Origin: an uncultured Neomegalonema sp.
GTDB lineage: Bacteria; Pseudomonadota; Alphaproteobacteria; Rhodobacterales; Rhodobacteraceae
Assembly (NCBI GenBank): GCA_937957975.1
Contig: CALFFK010000015.1
Span: forward strand, 1-41,929
Length of the DNA stretch: 41,929 nt
Direction: 5' to 3'
Within the stretch, counting starts at the first letter, position 1; each line of letters begins with the position of its first letter. Below the pieces are notes generated by a model that saw only the letters and a list, made by a program, of their open reading frames with translations, did not search any database and had not been told where the DNA came from. Positions 34,338 through 41,841 of this stretch are shown here, in pieces. Made by a program: the position numbers and the translations under genes.

Positions 34338-34532
34338 ATGGCACAGAGCTTAGCAGCCGTCGCTGGTCAGACCGGCGAAACAGGTACCTCTGGCACCGAC
34401 GGATCGGATGCAGCAATCGCATCGATGGAGGCGGCATTCGACCGCGCTATCGCGAAAGCCGCAGAAGTCACTGAAGCACGTATGGAGGGTGGTTCTGCCC
34501 TTGATGCGGCACGTACTCGTCTTTCTAACTGA
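34338..34532 (+). CDS. sctF: T3SS needle subunit, SctF/NopA-like
   Basis: 64 residues. The N-terminal 25 residues are Gly/Thr/Ser-rich and flexible; the rest (DAAIASMEAAFDRAIAKAAEVTEARMEGGSALDAARTRLSN) is a helical hairpin with a polar turn, as in needle proteins. Strong ribosome binding site AGGAGA eight bases before the ATG and a strong terminator after the gene (34565-34604) suggest high, separate expression, as needle monomers require. Between SctE-like and SctD genes, the same position as NopA in rhizobia. Confidence 0.7.
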   Translation: MAQSLAAVAGQTGETGTSGTDGSDAAIASMEAAFDRAIAKAAEVTEARMEGGSALDAARTRLSN

Positions 34533-34545
34533 TACCGAATTTTTC

Positions 34546-34559
34546 GGCAGTTTTATTGC
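34546..34559 (+). promoter_or_regulatory. Weak sigma-54-like promoter candidate upstream of sctD
   Basis: GG at 34546-34547 and GC at 34558-34559 with the exact 10-base spacing, reading cGGCAGTTTTATTGCA. The TTGCA half matches, the -24 half matches partially (GGCA but not the first T or CG). It lies upstream of sctD and overlaps the start of the needle terminator region. Weak evidence on its own. Confidence 0.3.
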
Positions 34560-34564
34560 AATGG

Positions 34565-34604
34565 ACTTCGCCAGCCGTTTCGGCGTTTGGCGAAGTTTGT
34601 TTTT
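34565..34604 (+). terminator. Rho-independent terminator after the needle gene
   Basis: ACTTCGCCA (34565-34573) pairs with TGGCGAAGT (34588-34596), enclosing an inner GCCG-TTT-CGGC stem (34574-34584), and TTGTTTTT follows. This is the best intrinsic terminator in the T3SS cluster. It separates the needle gene from sctD only 30 bases further on and so should let needle mRNA outnumber downstream mRNA. Confidence 0.85.
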
Positions 34605-34633
34605 GAACGATTTGGTGTGGGAGCTGTGCGTAG

Positions 34634-35521
34634 ATGTCCGATAACGTCGAGCGTATTTGTATCCTGAACGGTATTCACAAGGGGGTAGTCATTTCCCTGG
34701 GTGATGATCCGGTCCTCATTGGTGGTGGCGCTGATTGCGATGCGTTGCTTTCTGATGCTTCGGTAAGTGATGCGGCGGTCAGGATAACCAGGGTTTCCCG
34801 TGGTCGCTTTTCCGCGACAACCGTGCGCGGTGAGGTCCGCAAGAACGATCGTGTTGTCCATCAGGACAAACTGGTCTCTTTTGGTGATGGTGCCACGATT
34901 TGCCTTGGCGATGTACGACTTTGTGCAGGGGGCGACCTATCCTCTGCCAAGTGCTCTGTTGATCGTCGCACCAAACGCAGGACGATGCTGGGGTGGGGGG
35001 GGGCTTGCGCTGCTTCTCTCGCATTGTTGGGTGTTCTGGGTGTAGTTAGTGGCCCAGCGGATGCCTACAACTCTGCTGCGCAGGAGACAGGCTTGACCGC
35101 TTCGGTGATGGAAACACTGCGTAATTCCGAAAATCCAATGCCTGAGCTGAAGAAGAAGATAGTCAGCAATAATCTCGTCGGTCGCGTGAAGGTCGATGAG
35201 CTACCCTCCGGGCAAATGCTTGCTACTGGAAAGGTTTCGGCGGCTGAGCGTGATCGCTGGAATGCGATTGTTCGTTGGTTCGATGGCCGGTTCGGGGATC
35301 GTATGGTTCTTGAGTCGCGGGTTGCCCTAGGAAATAATAATGTTGTTTTGCCTTTCAAGATCATCTCGGTCATGGCGGCACCCAATCCCCGCGTAGTGAT
35401 CCAGAACGGGAACTCATTCCCTGTCGGTTCATATTTACCTGGAGGGTGGGAGCTACGCCGTATCGAGCATATGTCTGTCGTTCTCGCACGCGAGGACAGG
35501 GAGCTTGCAATCGATTTCTGA
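34634..35521 (+). CDS. sctD: T3SS inner-membrane ring protein SctD (Y4yQ-like), short form
   Basis: 295 residues; GGGAG lies ten bases before the ATG. The N-terminal 110 residues form an FHA-like domain (VVISLGDDPVLIGGGADCDALLSDASVSDAAVRI). One membrane helix follows (about 125-141, ASLALLGVLGVVSG). The periplasmic part carries a BON-like ring domain (VDELPSGQMLATGKVSAAERDRWNAIVRWFDGRFG) and a C-terminal Y4yQ-like segment. Other SctD proteins have about 400 residues and three periplasmic domains, so this one is short. Nine consecutive G bases (34995-35003) lie just before the membrane helix; slippage would frameshift sctD. Confidence 0.85.
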   Translation: MSDNVERICILNGIHKGVVISLGDDPVLIGGGADCDALLSDASVSDAAVRITRVSRGRFSATTVRGEVRKNDRVVHQDKLVSFGDGATICLGDVRLCAGGDLSSAKCSVDRRTKRRTMLGWGGACAASLALLGVLGVVSGPADAYNSAAQETGLTASVMETLRNSENPMPELKKKIVSNNLVGRVKVDELPSGQMLATGKVSAAERDRWNAIVRWFDGRFGDRMVLESRVALGNNNVVLPFKIISVMAAPNPRVVIQNGNSFPVGSYLPGGWELRRIEHMSVVLAREDRELAIDF

Positions 35522-35539
35522 TATCCGGCTCTTTCTGTC

Positions 35540-35555
35540 TGGCGCGGAAATTGCT
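35540..35555 (+). promoter_or_regulatory. Sigma-54 (RpoN) promoter candidate before the orf125-TPR-sctV genes
   Basis: TGGCGCG-GAAA-TTGCT matches the -24/-12 consensus (TGGCACG-N4-TTGCW) at 11 of 12 positions with exactly ten bases between GG (35541-35542) and GC (35553-35554). It lies just downstream of sctD and about 105 bases before the start at 35660. An activator binding site is not recognisable. Confidence 0.6.
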
Positions 35556-35659
35556 TTCAAAAATAGGGTTCTAAATAGCGAACGCCTGCGTGTTTTCCCA
35601 TATTCGTCGGGCATTGCAACGGTGAGGACCATCGGGGGATATTTGGAAGGATACAGACT

Positions 35660-36037
35660 ATGAGCGATATCAAGTCACCAGGCTCTCGTATCCATGTTGG
35701 GACCGTTGCGCAGGCGGGTAATGTTTCGGGTCAGCCAGCGCTTGAGCGCCCAAGACACCAGCTTCCCGTTCGCGTTGAACGGAGCGTTGATCCGAAGACG
35801 GATCGCGAACCCAACGTCGAGATACTTGTTGCAGAGTTTATAGCGCCGCCGCGCGAAACGGCTGAATGGCTTGGTAATCCTTCCATGCCTGCAGCACTTG
35901 TGGCCGTTTCGGGTGAACTTGCGCCGGGCGGCGTGGCGGCATCCAAGCGCGATCAGTATGTCGCAAGCGTTGTGGAGACCCACCTTTCGGCACGACGCCA
36001 ATTGGCACGACATCTTAACGCCCTGTTACGCGCATGA
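35660..36037 (+). CDS. T3SS-cluster protein of unknown function in the rhcC2 position
   Basis: 125 residues; GGAAGGA lies upstream of the ATG. No signal peptide, no membrane segment. The N-terminal half is basic and Pro/Val-rich, the middle reads FIAPPRETAEWLGNPS, and the C-terminal third is a helix (SKRDQYVASVVETHLSARRQLARHLNALLRA). I recognise no family. It occupies the site between sctD and the TPR gene where rhizobia carry the secretin gene rhcC2, but lacks any secretin sequence. It overlaps the TPR gene by four bases. A chaperone, gatekeeper or ruler-type role cannot be told apart from sequence. Confidence 0.8.
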   Translation: MSDIKSPGSRIHVGTVAQAGNVSGQPALERPRHQLPVRVERSVDPKTDREPNVEILVAEFIAPPRETAEWLGNPSMPAALVAVSGELAPGGVAASKRDQYVASVVETHLSARRQLARHLNALLRA

Positions 36038-36396
36038 GAGACACCCTTGCGCGAGTTATCCCACTACGCGCCGTGGATGCGGAAACAAAATCACGCTCGC
36101 TCCACACGCTTGGGGCTTTTTACTTGCGGCAAGGCTTCCCAAAGCAAGGGCTTTCATTGCTTCTCGCTGCCCGCGATTACGGTGTTCGCGATGATGCTCT
36201 GGAACGAGCTATTGCGCAGGCATATCTGCTTAGTGGAGCACCGAAGCAGACATTACAGATACTGGATACCCTCGAAGATTCGTTTGAAAACGAACGATTC
36301 CGCGAAAGTGCCGATCTCATCCGCAGCCGCGCCTATCTCGCGCTGGGTCGGGTCGAGGAAGCACGTGCTGTCTTTGCACGGATAGGTGATAAATGA
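36034..36396 (+). CDS. TPR protein (SctG/Y4yS-like)
   Basis: 120 residues with three TPR-like helix pairs (SLHTLGAFYLRQGFPKQGLSLLLAARDYG, AIAQAYLLSGAPKQTLQILD, SRAYLALGRVEEARAVFARIG). The size matches the needle co-chaperone YscG/PscG, and the position matches the rhizobial y4yS gene between rhcC2 and rhcV. With the SctE-like protein at 34135 it could form the needle chaperone pair. Its start and stop both overlap neighbouring genes. Confidence 0.7.
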   Translation: MRDTLARVIPLRAVDAETKSRSLHTLGAFYLRQGFPKQGLSLLLAARDYGVRDDALERAIAQAYLLSGAPKQTLQILDTLEDSFENERFRESADLIRSRAYLALGRVEEARAVFARIGDK

Positions 36397-38480
36397 TCGG
36401 CTCTCTGCATCGTGGCCTCAGCGCCGCTGGTAAGCGTCAGGATCTCGTAGTCGTCGTGCTGTTGGTGACAGCCATCCTGATGATGATCCTGCCTTTGCCG
36501 ACATGGTTGGTGGACATGCTGATTGCAGTTAATATCGCCGGGGCTGTGCTTTTGCTGATGATGGGCCTTTATCTGAAAAGCCCACTGGATTTTTCAACCC
36601 TGCCCTCGGTGATCCTCATCATCACGATCTTCCGGCTGGCCTTGTCGATCACCACGACCCGTTTGATTTTGCTCAATGCCGATGCCGGGTCGATCATTGA
36701 GACTTTCGGCCAGTTCGTGATCGCAGGTGAGATCATCGTCGGCCTTGTTGTCTTTCTTATTATTACCATCGTTCAGTTCGTGGTTATCACGAAAGGTTCT
36801 GAACGCGTTGCCGAAGTTTCCGCTCGCTTCACCCTCGATGCGTTGCCCGGAAAACAAATGTCTATCGATAGCGATCTGCGTAACGGTGATATCGAACAGA
36901 GTGAGGCTCGCTCGCGCCGCCGTACCATCGAACAGGAAAGCCAGTTTTTTGGGGCGATGGACGGCGCGATGAAGTTTGTGAAGGGCGATGCCATTGCTGG
37001 CCTCGTCATCGTCGCAGTCAATCTGATTGGCGGCATTGCCATCGGTATGGTCAGTCATAATATGGAGGCGGGGCAGGCGGTCGAGACCTACTCGCTGTTG
37101 ACCGTTGGTGACGGTCTTGCTGCCCAGCTTCCGGCTTTGTTTGTTTCTCTGGCCGCCGGTGCTGTCATTACCCGCGTTGCAACCGATGCGAACGAAAACC
37201 TCGGAGCGGATATCACCCGCGAAATGATCTCCAGTACCATTGCCTTGCGCGTGGCGGCCGTGATCGTGTTCGTGATGATGTTTATCCCTGGCTTCCCATG
37301 GTTTGTTTTTCTGTTTCTTTCTATCGGTTTGATGACCATCAGCTTCTCGGAGCGCCTCAATGTTCTCATGTTCGGAGAGCAGGAACGCGATGAAACGGAA
37401 TCGGAGTCAGATCTTCTCGATACTGTGGGTCTGGAGAAAAGTCCTTTTGTTGTTCGGATCAATCCAGAGCTTATGGATGCCGATGCCCGCACGGCATTTG
37501 CCGATGAATCCCGCGAGGCTGCATTGGGTATTGGTGCCGAGATCGGCCTTGCTATTTTGCCTCCGCGTCTGTCGGATGATCCATCCCTGCCGCTGGATAC
37601 CGTGCGCATCGACCTTGATGATGTTGTGGTTGCCGGCTTCGTGATCGACCCGGAACGTCTGGCTATCGATGCCGATGCGGATACATTGACAATTGCTGAT
37701 GTTGCCTTCGAGGTTGCGAACAATCCTCCTTCGGGATTTGAAAATCTTCACTGGATTGATCCTGCCGGAGCGCGCGTGTTGAGCGAGCGCGGTTTTGAAG
37801 TACTTACGCCTGTTGAAGCGATGTTGATTGGTACGCGCACGGCACAGCTACGTTTCGCGTCGCAATGTATCGGAGTGCAGGAGGCACGATCTGCACTTGT
37901 CGGCATGGCACAACATTATCCCGACCTTGCGTCTGAAGTTCGTGATCTTCTGCCGTTGAACAAGATTGCCGAAGTTTTCCGGCGACTCGTGGCAGAGGGC
38001 GTCCCGATCCGTAACCAGCGCCTCTTGCTTGAAGCGCTCACGGAGTGGAGCGCAAAGGAGCAAGACCCTGTCGTTCTTACCGAATACGTTCGCACCGCCC
38101 TTAAACGCCAGATATGCAATTCGCTGGCGGGAGAAGATCGTGTGATCCCGGTTTACTTGCTCGATAGAGCTGTGGAAGATGCCCTTCGCAATTCCGTGCG
38201 CCAAACGACAGTGGGCGAATATCTTGCGCTGGATGATAATGTCTCTGCCGCGCTTGTGGAAACGATCCGTGATAATTTGCGCGCGCCTGCGGAAGGTGGC
38301 ACGCCCCCGGTGGTCTTGGCCTCGCTCGATGTACGCCGTTTTGTGCGGAGCCTTATGAGCAATAACGGTATGCGTGACACGGCAGTGTTGTCCTATCAGG
38401 ACTTGTCTACCGAGTTCACGATCACTCCTCTGACTACGATTTACATGCCAGAGCAGAGTTTTCCCACTGCCGCCGAGTGA
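36393..38480 (+). CDS. sctV: T3SS export apparatus protein SctV
   Basis: 695 residues of the FlhA/YscV family. The N-terminal half is membrane-embedded with eight helices, containing the FHIPEP-type segment LDALPGKQMSIDSDLRNGDI followed by EQESQFFGAMDGAMKFVKGDAIAGL, characteristic of the family. The cytosolic half (about 345-695) forms the nonameric ring docking chaperone-substrate complexes. Start overlaps the TPR gene stop. It is the last T3SS gene here and converges with a Rieske oxygenase gene. Confidence 0.97.
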   Translation: MIGSLHRGLSAAGKRQDLVVVVLLVTAILMMILPLPTWLVDMLIAVNIAGAVLLLMMGLYLKSPLDFSTLPSVILIITIFRLALSITTTRLILLNADAGSIIETFGQFVIAGEIIVGLVVFLIITIVQFVVITKGSERVAEVSARFTLDALPGKQMSIDSDLRNGDIEQSEARSRRRTIEQESQFFGAMDGAMKFVKGDAIAGLVIVAVNLIGGIAIGMVSHNMEAGQAVETYSLLTVGDGLAAQLPALFVSLAAGAVITRVATDANENLGADITREMISSTIALRVAAVIVFVMMFIPGFPWFVFLFLSIGLMTISFSERLNVLMFGEQERDETESESDLLDTVGLEKSPFVVRINPELMDADARTAFADESREAALGIGAEIGLAILPPRLSDDPSLPLDTVRIDLDDVVVAGFVIDPERLAIDADADTLTIADVAFEVANNPPSGFENLHWIDPAGARVLSERGFEVLTPVEAMLIGTRTAQLRFASQCIGVQEARSALVGMAQHYPDLASEVRDLLPLNKIAEVFRRLVAEGVPIRNQRLLLEALTEWSAKEQDPVVLTEYVRTALKRQICNSLAGEDRVIPVYLLDRAVEDALRNSVRQTTVGEYLALDDNVSAALVETIRDNLRAPAEGGTPPVVLASLDVRRFVRSLMSNNGMRDTAVLSYQDLSTEFTITPLTTIYMPEQSFPTAAE

Positions 38481-38659
38481 CAACGCTTTCGGTCAGGTCC
38501 AGGATATATAGAGGGTGCAAATGCCAGGAATGATCCCGGTTCTTCTGATGCGGGATCATTGTGCCGCTAAAGCGTATTGTGTGCAGGTTGAACCATAACG
38601 CATCGGAATTTACACGGAATCCTGGTGTGAGTTCCGATCCAACTTGAACACAATGCGCT
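38481..38659. terminator. Intergenic region with terminator hairpins after sctV
   Basis: A perfect 10-bp stem AATGATCCCG (38529-38538) with CGGGATCATT (38551-38560) and a 12-nt loop is the likely end of the sctV transcript. A second inverted repeat, ATCGGAA (38602-38608) with TTCCGAT (38632-38638), is closer to the Rieske gene, which comes in from the other strand. No gene is seen. Confidence 0.6.
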
Positions 38660-39811
38660 CTATATTGCCGCGAAACGGCTTGCTACCCAATCGTGGAAAC
38701 AGTGGGTCGGGGCGTCCATGGCGGGCGAGAACTTGCCGCCATCAAAAAGATGGCCACTTCGCCCCTTCTGCATCCCTTCGACAACACCGATGTCTTCGAC
38801 GAAAATTTCTTTCCAGAGCGCCGCGTTTTTCACCCGCAGGTCGGCATATTCATCCCCGGTCATTTCTGGCGCGGCATAATACAGTTCGATATGTTCGATT
38901 GTTTCCGTTGGTCCTTTTGGCTCCAGAAGGATCGCGAAGCTATGGTCGCGATGCACACCGAACAGCACATTCGGATAGAACGACACATATTCCGCCCCTG
39001 TATCCCACTTCCCGGACAGGCCGGAAAAATTCGCGAAAGCCCGTCCGTCATCGCTGAGGTCGGGATTATAGACCACCGTCCCCTGACCTGAGAACTGGCG
39101 CGCCTCAACGATGTCGTAATGATCTTCAAGCCGGGAATAGCTGTTCAGGCCGGGATGAACCCAGGGCAGGTGATACGCCTCGCAATAATTTTCGACCGCA
39201 AGCTTCCAGTTGGTCTTTACCTCCAGCTTGAAGGAGGAATCCGCGCCGCCGTGGTAATTGGGTTGTTCAAGTTCGGCCCAGCGATCCAGCAAGGTTGCCG
39301 CATGTTCTTCGAAAGGCGGAGCCTTCCCGTCCATGTTCACGAAGATCACATCGCGCCAGACCCGACTGCGTATTTCGATCAGGCCCAGCTCGTCGCGTTT
39401 GATCCCCTCATGTGCGTTTTGACCTGGCCCACCCACATGCGGTGTTGCGCGCAGGGCACCTTTGAGATCATAGCACCATGAATGATAGGGGCAGCGGATC
39501 GCGCCTTCGATTTTTTTTGGTTCCTCAAGCAGGATCATCCCGCGATGACGGCAGGCATTGAGGAAAACGCGCACCTCATTATCCTTGCCACGCACCACAA
39601 TCAGCTCGCTGCCACAAAAACTGACAGGCCGCGCGTCGCCCGGTTCCGGTACGTCCTTGGCAAAACCAAGCCCCGCCCAGGTCGCGGCAAAGACCGCTTT
39701 ACGCTCTAGCTCGAATGTTTCGGCATCGGTGTAATAGTGGTTTGGCAGACCGCGTGCTGTCTCGATGGGGCCGCTGACGGCAGCCAGTATCGACGTGTCG
39801 TGAATCGTCAT
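38660..39811 (-). CDS. Rieske [2Fe-2S] aromatic-ring-hydroxylase-type oxygenase, alpha subunit
   Basis: 383 residues from the ATG at 39811. The Rieske cluster ligands are Cys87, His89, Cys107 and His110 in CRHRG...CPYHSW, the standard C-x-H-x17-C-x2-H. The mononuclear-iron region ENYCEAYHLPWVHPGLNS has the two His of the 2-His-1-carboxylate site and the later EDIGVVEG supplies the acidic ligand. Closest remembered relatives are choline/glycine-betaine/stachydrine-type Rieske monooxygenases. A reductase partner is not in the window. It may belong with the choline-sulfatase and epimerase at the other end of the window, but the distance makes this loose inference. Confidence 0.88.
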   Translation of the reverse strand: MTIHDTSILAAVSGPIETARGLPNHYYTDAETFELERKAVFAATWAGLGFAKDVPEPGDARPVSFCGSELIVVRGKDNEVRVFLNACRHRGMILLEEPKKIEGAIRCPYHSWCYDLKGALRATPHVGGPGQNAHEGIKRDELGLIEIRSRVWRDVIFVNMDGKAPPFEEHAATLLDRWAELEQPNYHGGADSSFKLEVKTNWKLAVENYCEAYHLPWVHPGLNSYSRLEDHYDIVEARQFSGQGTVVYNPDLSDDGRAFANFSGLSGKWDTGAEYVSFYPNVLFGVHRDHSFAILLEPKGPTETIEHIELYYAAPEMTGDEYADLRVKNAALWKEIFVEDIGVVEGMQKGRSGHLFDGGKFSPAMDAPTHCFHDWVASRFAAI

Positions 39812-39852
39812 GTTTGGTTCCCTCGCTGCGTGGCGCAAACGCCCATATTGTG

Positions 39853-39951
39853 ATGGTGTACCCGGTCTTTGCCAGAGACTGGCACGAACTCGACCTTTTC
39901 ATTGATGAAAACGGCGATCCAGCCCTTTTCCCGCGCGGCTATCGGGCGTAG
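39853..39951 (+). CDS. Possible 32-residue ORF before the ABC-F gene
   Basis: An ATG at 39853 opens MVYPVFARDWHELDLFIDEN and stops at 39951, ten bases before the ABC-F start. Its composition is protein-like (aromatic, acidic). No ribosome binding site is clear and no family is known to me. Could be a leader peptide, a very small protein, or chance. Confidence 0.3.
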   Translation: MVYPVFARDWHELDLFIDENGDPALFPRGYRA

Positions 39952-39960
39952 ACAACGCGC

Positions 39961-41841
39961 ATGATAACGATCCGTAATCTCAATTTCGCCATGGAGGGCA
40001 AACCGCTCTTCGACGGCGCCAGCGCTTCTGTTCCACCCCGCACGACCGTCGGCGTGGTTGGGCGCAATGGGTGTGGCAAGACCACCCTGTTCCGCTTGAT
40101 CCGGCGTGAGTTGGCCCTTGATGGCGGTGATATAGACATTCCGAAGAACGCCCGTATCGGGGGCGTGGCGCAGGAGGCTCCGGCCAGCGATCAAACGCTG
40201 CTGGAGACTGTATTGGCCGCTGATACCGAGCGTGCCGACCTGCTGGCGCGTGCCGAGATCGCAACGGATGCGATGGAGATTGCCGACATCCAGACCCGGC
40301 TTGTGGATATTGACGCCCATTCGGCAGAGGCGCGTGCCGCGTCGATCCTTCAGGGTCTTGGCTTCGACAAGGAGGCGCAGAACCGCGCCTGTGCCGAATT
40401 TTCCGGGGGCTGGCGGATGCGCGTGGCCCTTGCCGCCGTGTTGTTCTCGGCCCCTGACCTGTTATTGCTCGATGAGCCAACCAACTATCTTGATCTCGAA
40501 GGTACGATCTGGCTGGAAAACTTCCTTGCCCGCTATCCCCATACCTGTCTGATCATTTCGCATGATCGGGGGCTGCTGAACCGGGCCGTCAAAGGCATTC
40601 TGCATCTCGCCGATGGTACGCTCACCTATTACAAGGGTGGTTATGACGCCTTCGATTCGATGCGTCAGGCGCGTCTGGAGCAGCAGGTCGCCGCCAAGCG
40701 CAAGCAGGATGCACAACGCGAGCATATCCAGAGCTTTGTGGATCGCTTTCGCGCAAAGGCCAGCAAGGCGCGTCAGGCCCAGTCGCGCCTCAAGATGCTC
40801 GAACGCATGAAGCCGCTGGCTGCGCTGTCTGAAAATGCCGTAGCAGGTTTCAATTTCCGCACACCGGAAGAACTGCCCCCGCCCCTGATTGCCGTGTCGG
40901 AAGGCAAGGTAGGCTATGATGGCACTCCCGTCCTGTCGAAGCTTAACTTCCGTCTCGATCAGGATGACCGCATTGCGCTGCTCGGTGCGAACGGGCAGGG
41001 CAAGTCCACCCTCTCCAAGCTGGTCGCGGATCGTCTCGATCTTATGGATGGGACGGAAACCCGTTCGAAAAAACTGCGTATCGGCTATTTTGCCCAGCAC
41101 CAGCTTGACGAGTTGCATGAAGACGAAACCCCGATTCAGCATATCGCCCGCCGGTTCCCGGAAGAGACCCCTTCCAAGCATCGCGCCCGGCTTGGTGTCG
41201 CAGGGTTTGGCGCAGATGTGGCGGAGGTCGAAGCACGGCGTTTGTCCGGTGGTCAGCGTGCACGGCTGCTGCTGATGCTTGCCACGCTTGATGCCCCGCA
41301 TTTGCTGATCCTTGATGAACCGACCAACCACCTCGATATCGAAAGCCGTGAGGCGCTGATCCACGCGCTGAATGATTATGGTGGTGCGGTGATTCTGGTC
41401 AGTCACGACGCGCATTTGGTCGAGATGGTCGCGGATCGCTTTTGGCTTGTCCATGACGGGCGTGTGAAGCCGTATGATGGCGATATGGCCGATTACAAAC
41501 GCTTCCTTCTCTCCCAGCGTGGCGGGCCAGGCCCGGTAGACGATAAACCTGCGAAACCGGAACCGAAACCGGCCAAAGCCACCGTAAAGCCATCTCCCGC
41601 AGTTCGCCGTTCCCCCGCGAACCTGAAGGCTGATGCGGAGAAATGTGAGGCGCGTGTTGTGGCGCTTCAAAAGATGCTGGATCGGATTGATGAGCGGCTG
41701 AACGAGATCGCGCTGTCGGATACCATTTCTTCGACGGATCTGGAGAAGCTTGGCATCAAGCGCGCCGAGATTGTTGAGGGGTACGAACGTGCCGAAGAGA
41801 TGTGGCTGCGTGCTTTGGAGCAACTCGAAACAGCCACGTGA
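39961..41841 (+). CDS. ABC-F family ATPase (Uup/YheS-like)
   Basis: 626 residues with two ABC domains and no membrane segment. Domain 1: Walker A GRNGCGKTTLF, signature FSGGWRMRVALA, Walker B LLLLDEPTNYLDL, switch IISHDR. An ABC-F linker rich in Lys/Arg/Glu (about 225-300) follows. Domain 2: GANGQGKSTL, LSGGQRARLL, LLILDEPTNHLDI, LVSHD. The C-terminal coiled coil (about 540-626) occurs in Uup and some YheS relatives. ABC-F proteins bind the ribosome E site and modulate translation; whether this one confers antibiotic protection cannot be read from sequence. Confidence 0.95.
   Translation: MITIRNLNFAMEGKPLFDGASASVPPRTTVGVVGRNGCGKTTLFRLIRRELALDGGDIDIPKNARIGGVAQEAPASDQTLLETVLAADTERADLLARAEIATDAMEIADIQTRLVDIDAHSAEARAASILQGLGFDKEAQNRACAEFSGGWRMRVALAAVLFSAPDLLLLDEPTNYLDLEGTIWLENFLARYPHTCLIISHDRGLLNRAVKGILHLADGTLTYYKGGYDAFDSMRQARLEQQVAAKRKQDAQREHIQSFVDRFRAKASKARQAQSRLKMLERMKPLAALSENAVAGFNFRTPEELPPPLIAVSEGKVGYDGTPVLSKLNFRLDQDDRIALLGANGQGKSTLSKLVADRLDLMDGTETRSKKLRIGYFAQHQLDELHEDETPIQHIARRFPEETPSKHRARLGVAGFGADVAEVEARRLSGGQRARLLLMLATLDAPHLLILDEPTNHLDIESREALIHALNDYGGAVILVSHDAHLVEMVADRFWLVHDGRVKPYDGDMADYKRFLLSQRGGPGPVDDKPAKPEPKPAKATVKPSPAVRRSPANLKADAEKCEARVVALQKMLDRIDERLNEIALSDTISSTDLEKLGIKRAEIVEGYERAEEMWLRALEQLETAT

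Noticed and set aside
25937..38480. Flagellar export apparatus
   Set aside because: SctJ is a lipoprotein, SctK and SctD are present, the needle and secretin N-domain genes are there, and no flagellin, hook or basal-body rod genes exist. This is a non-flagellar T3SS.
40462..41823. 453-residue minus-strand frame opposite the ABC-F ATPase
   Set aside because: Shadow frame; the plus strand has both Walker motif sets.
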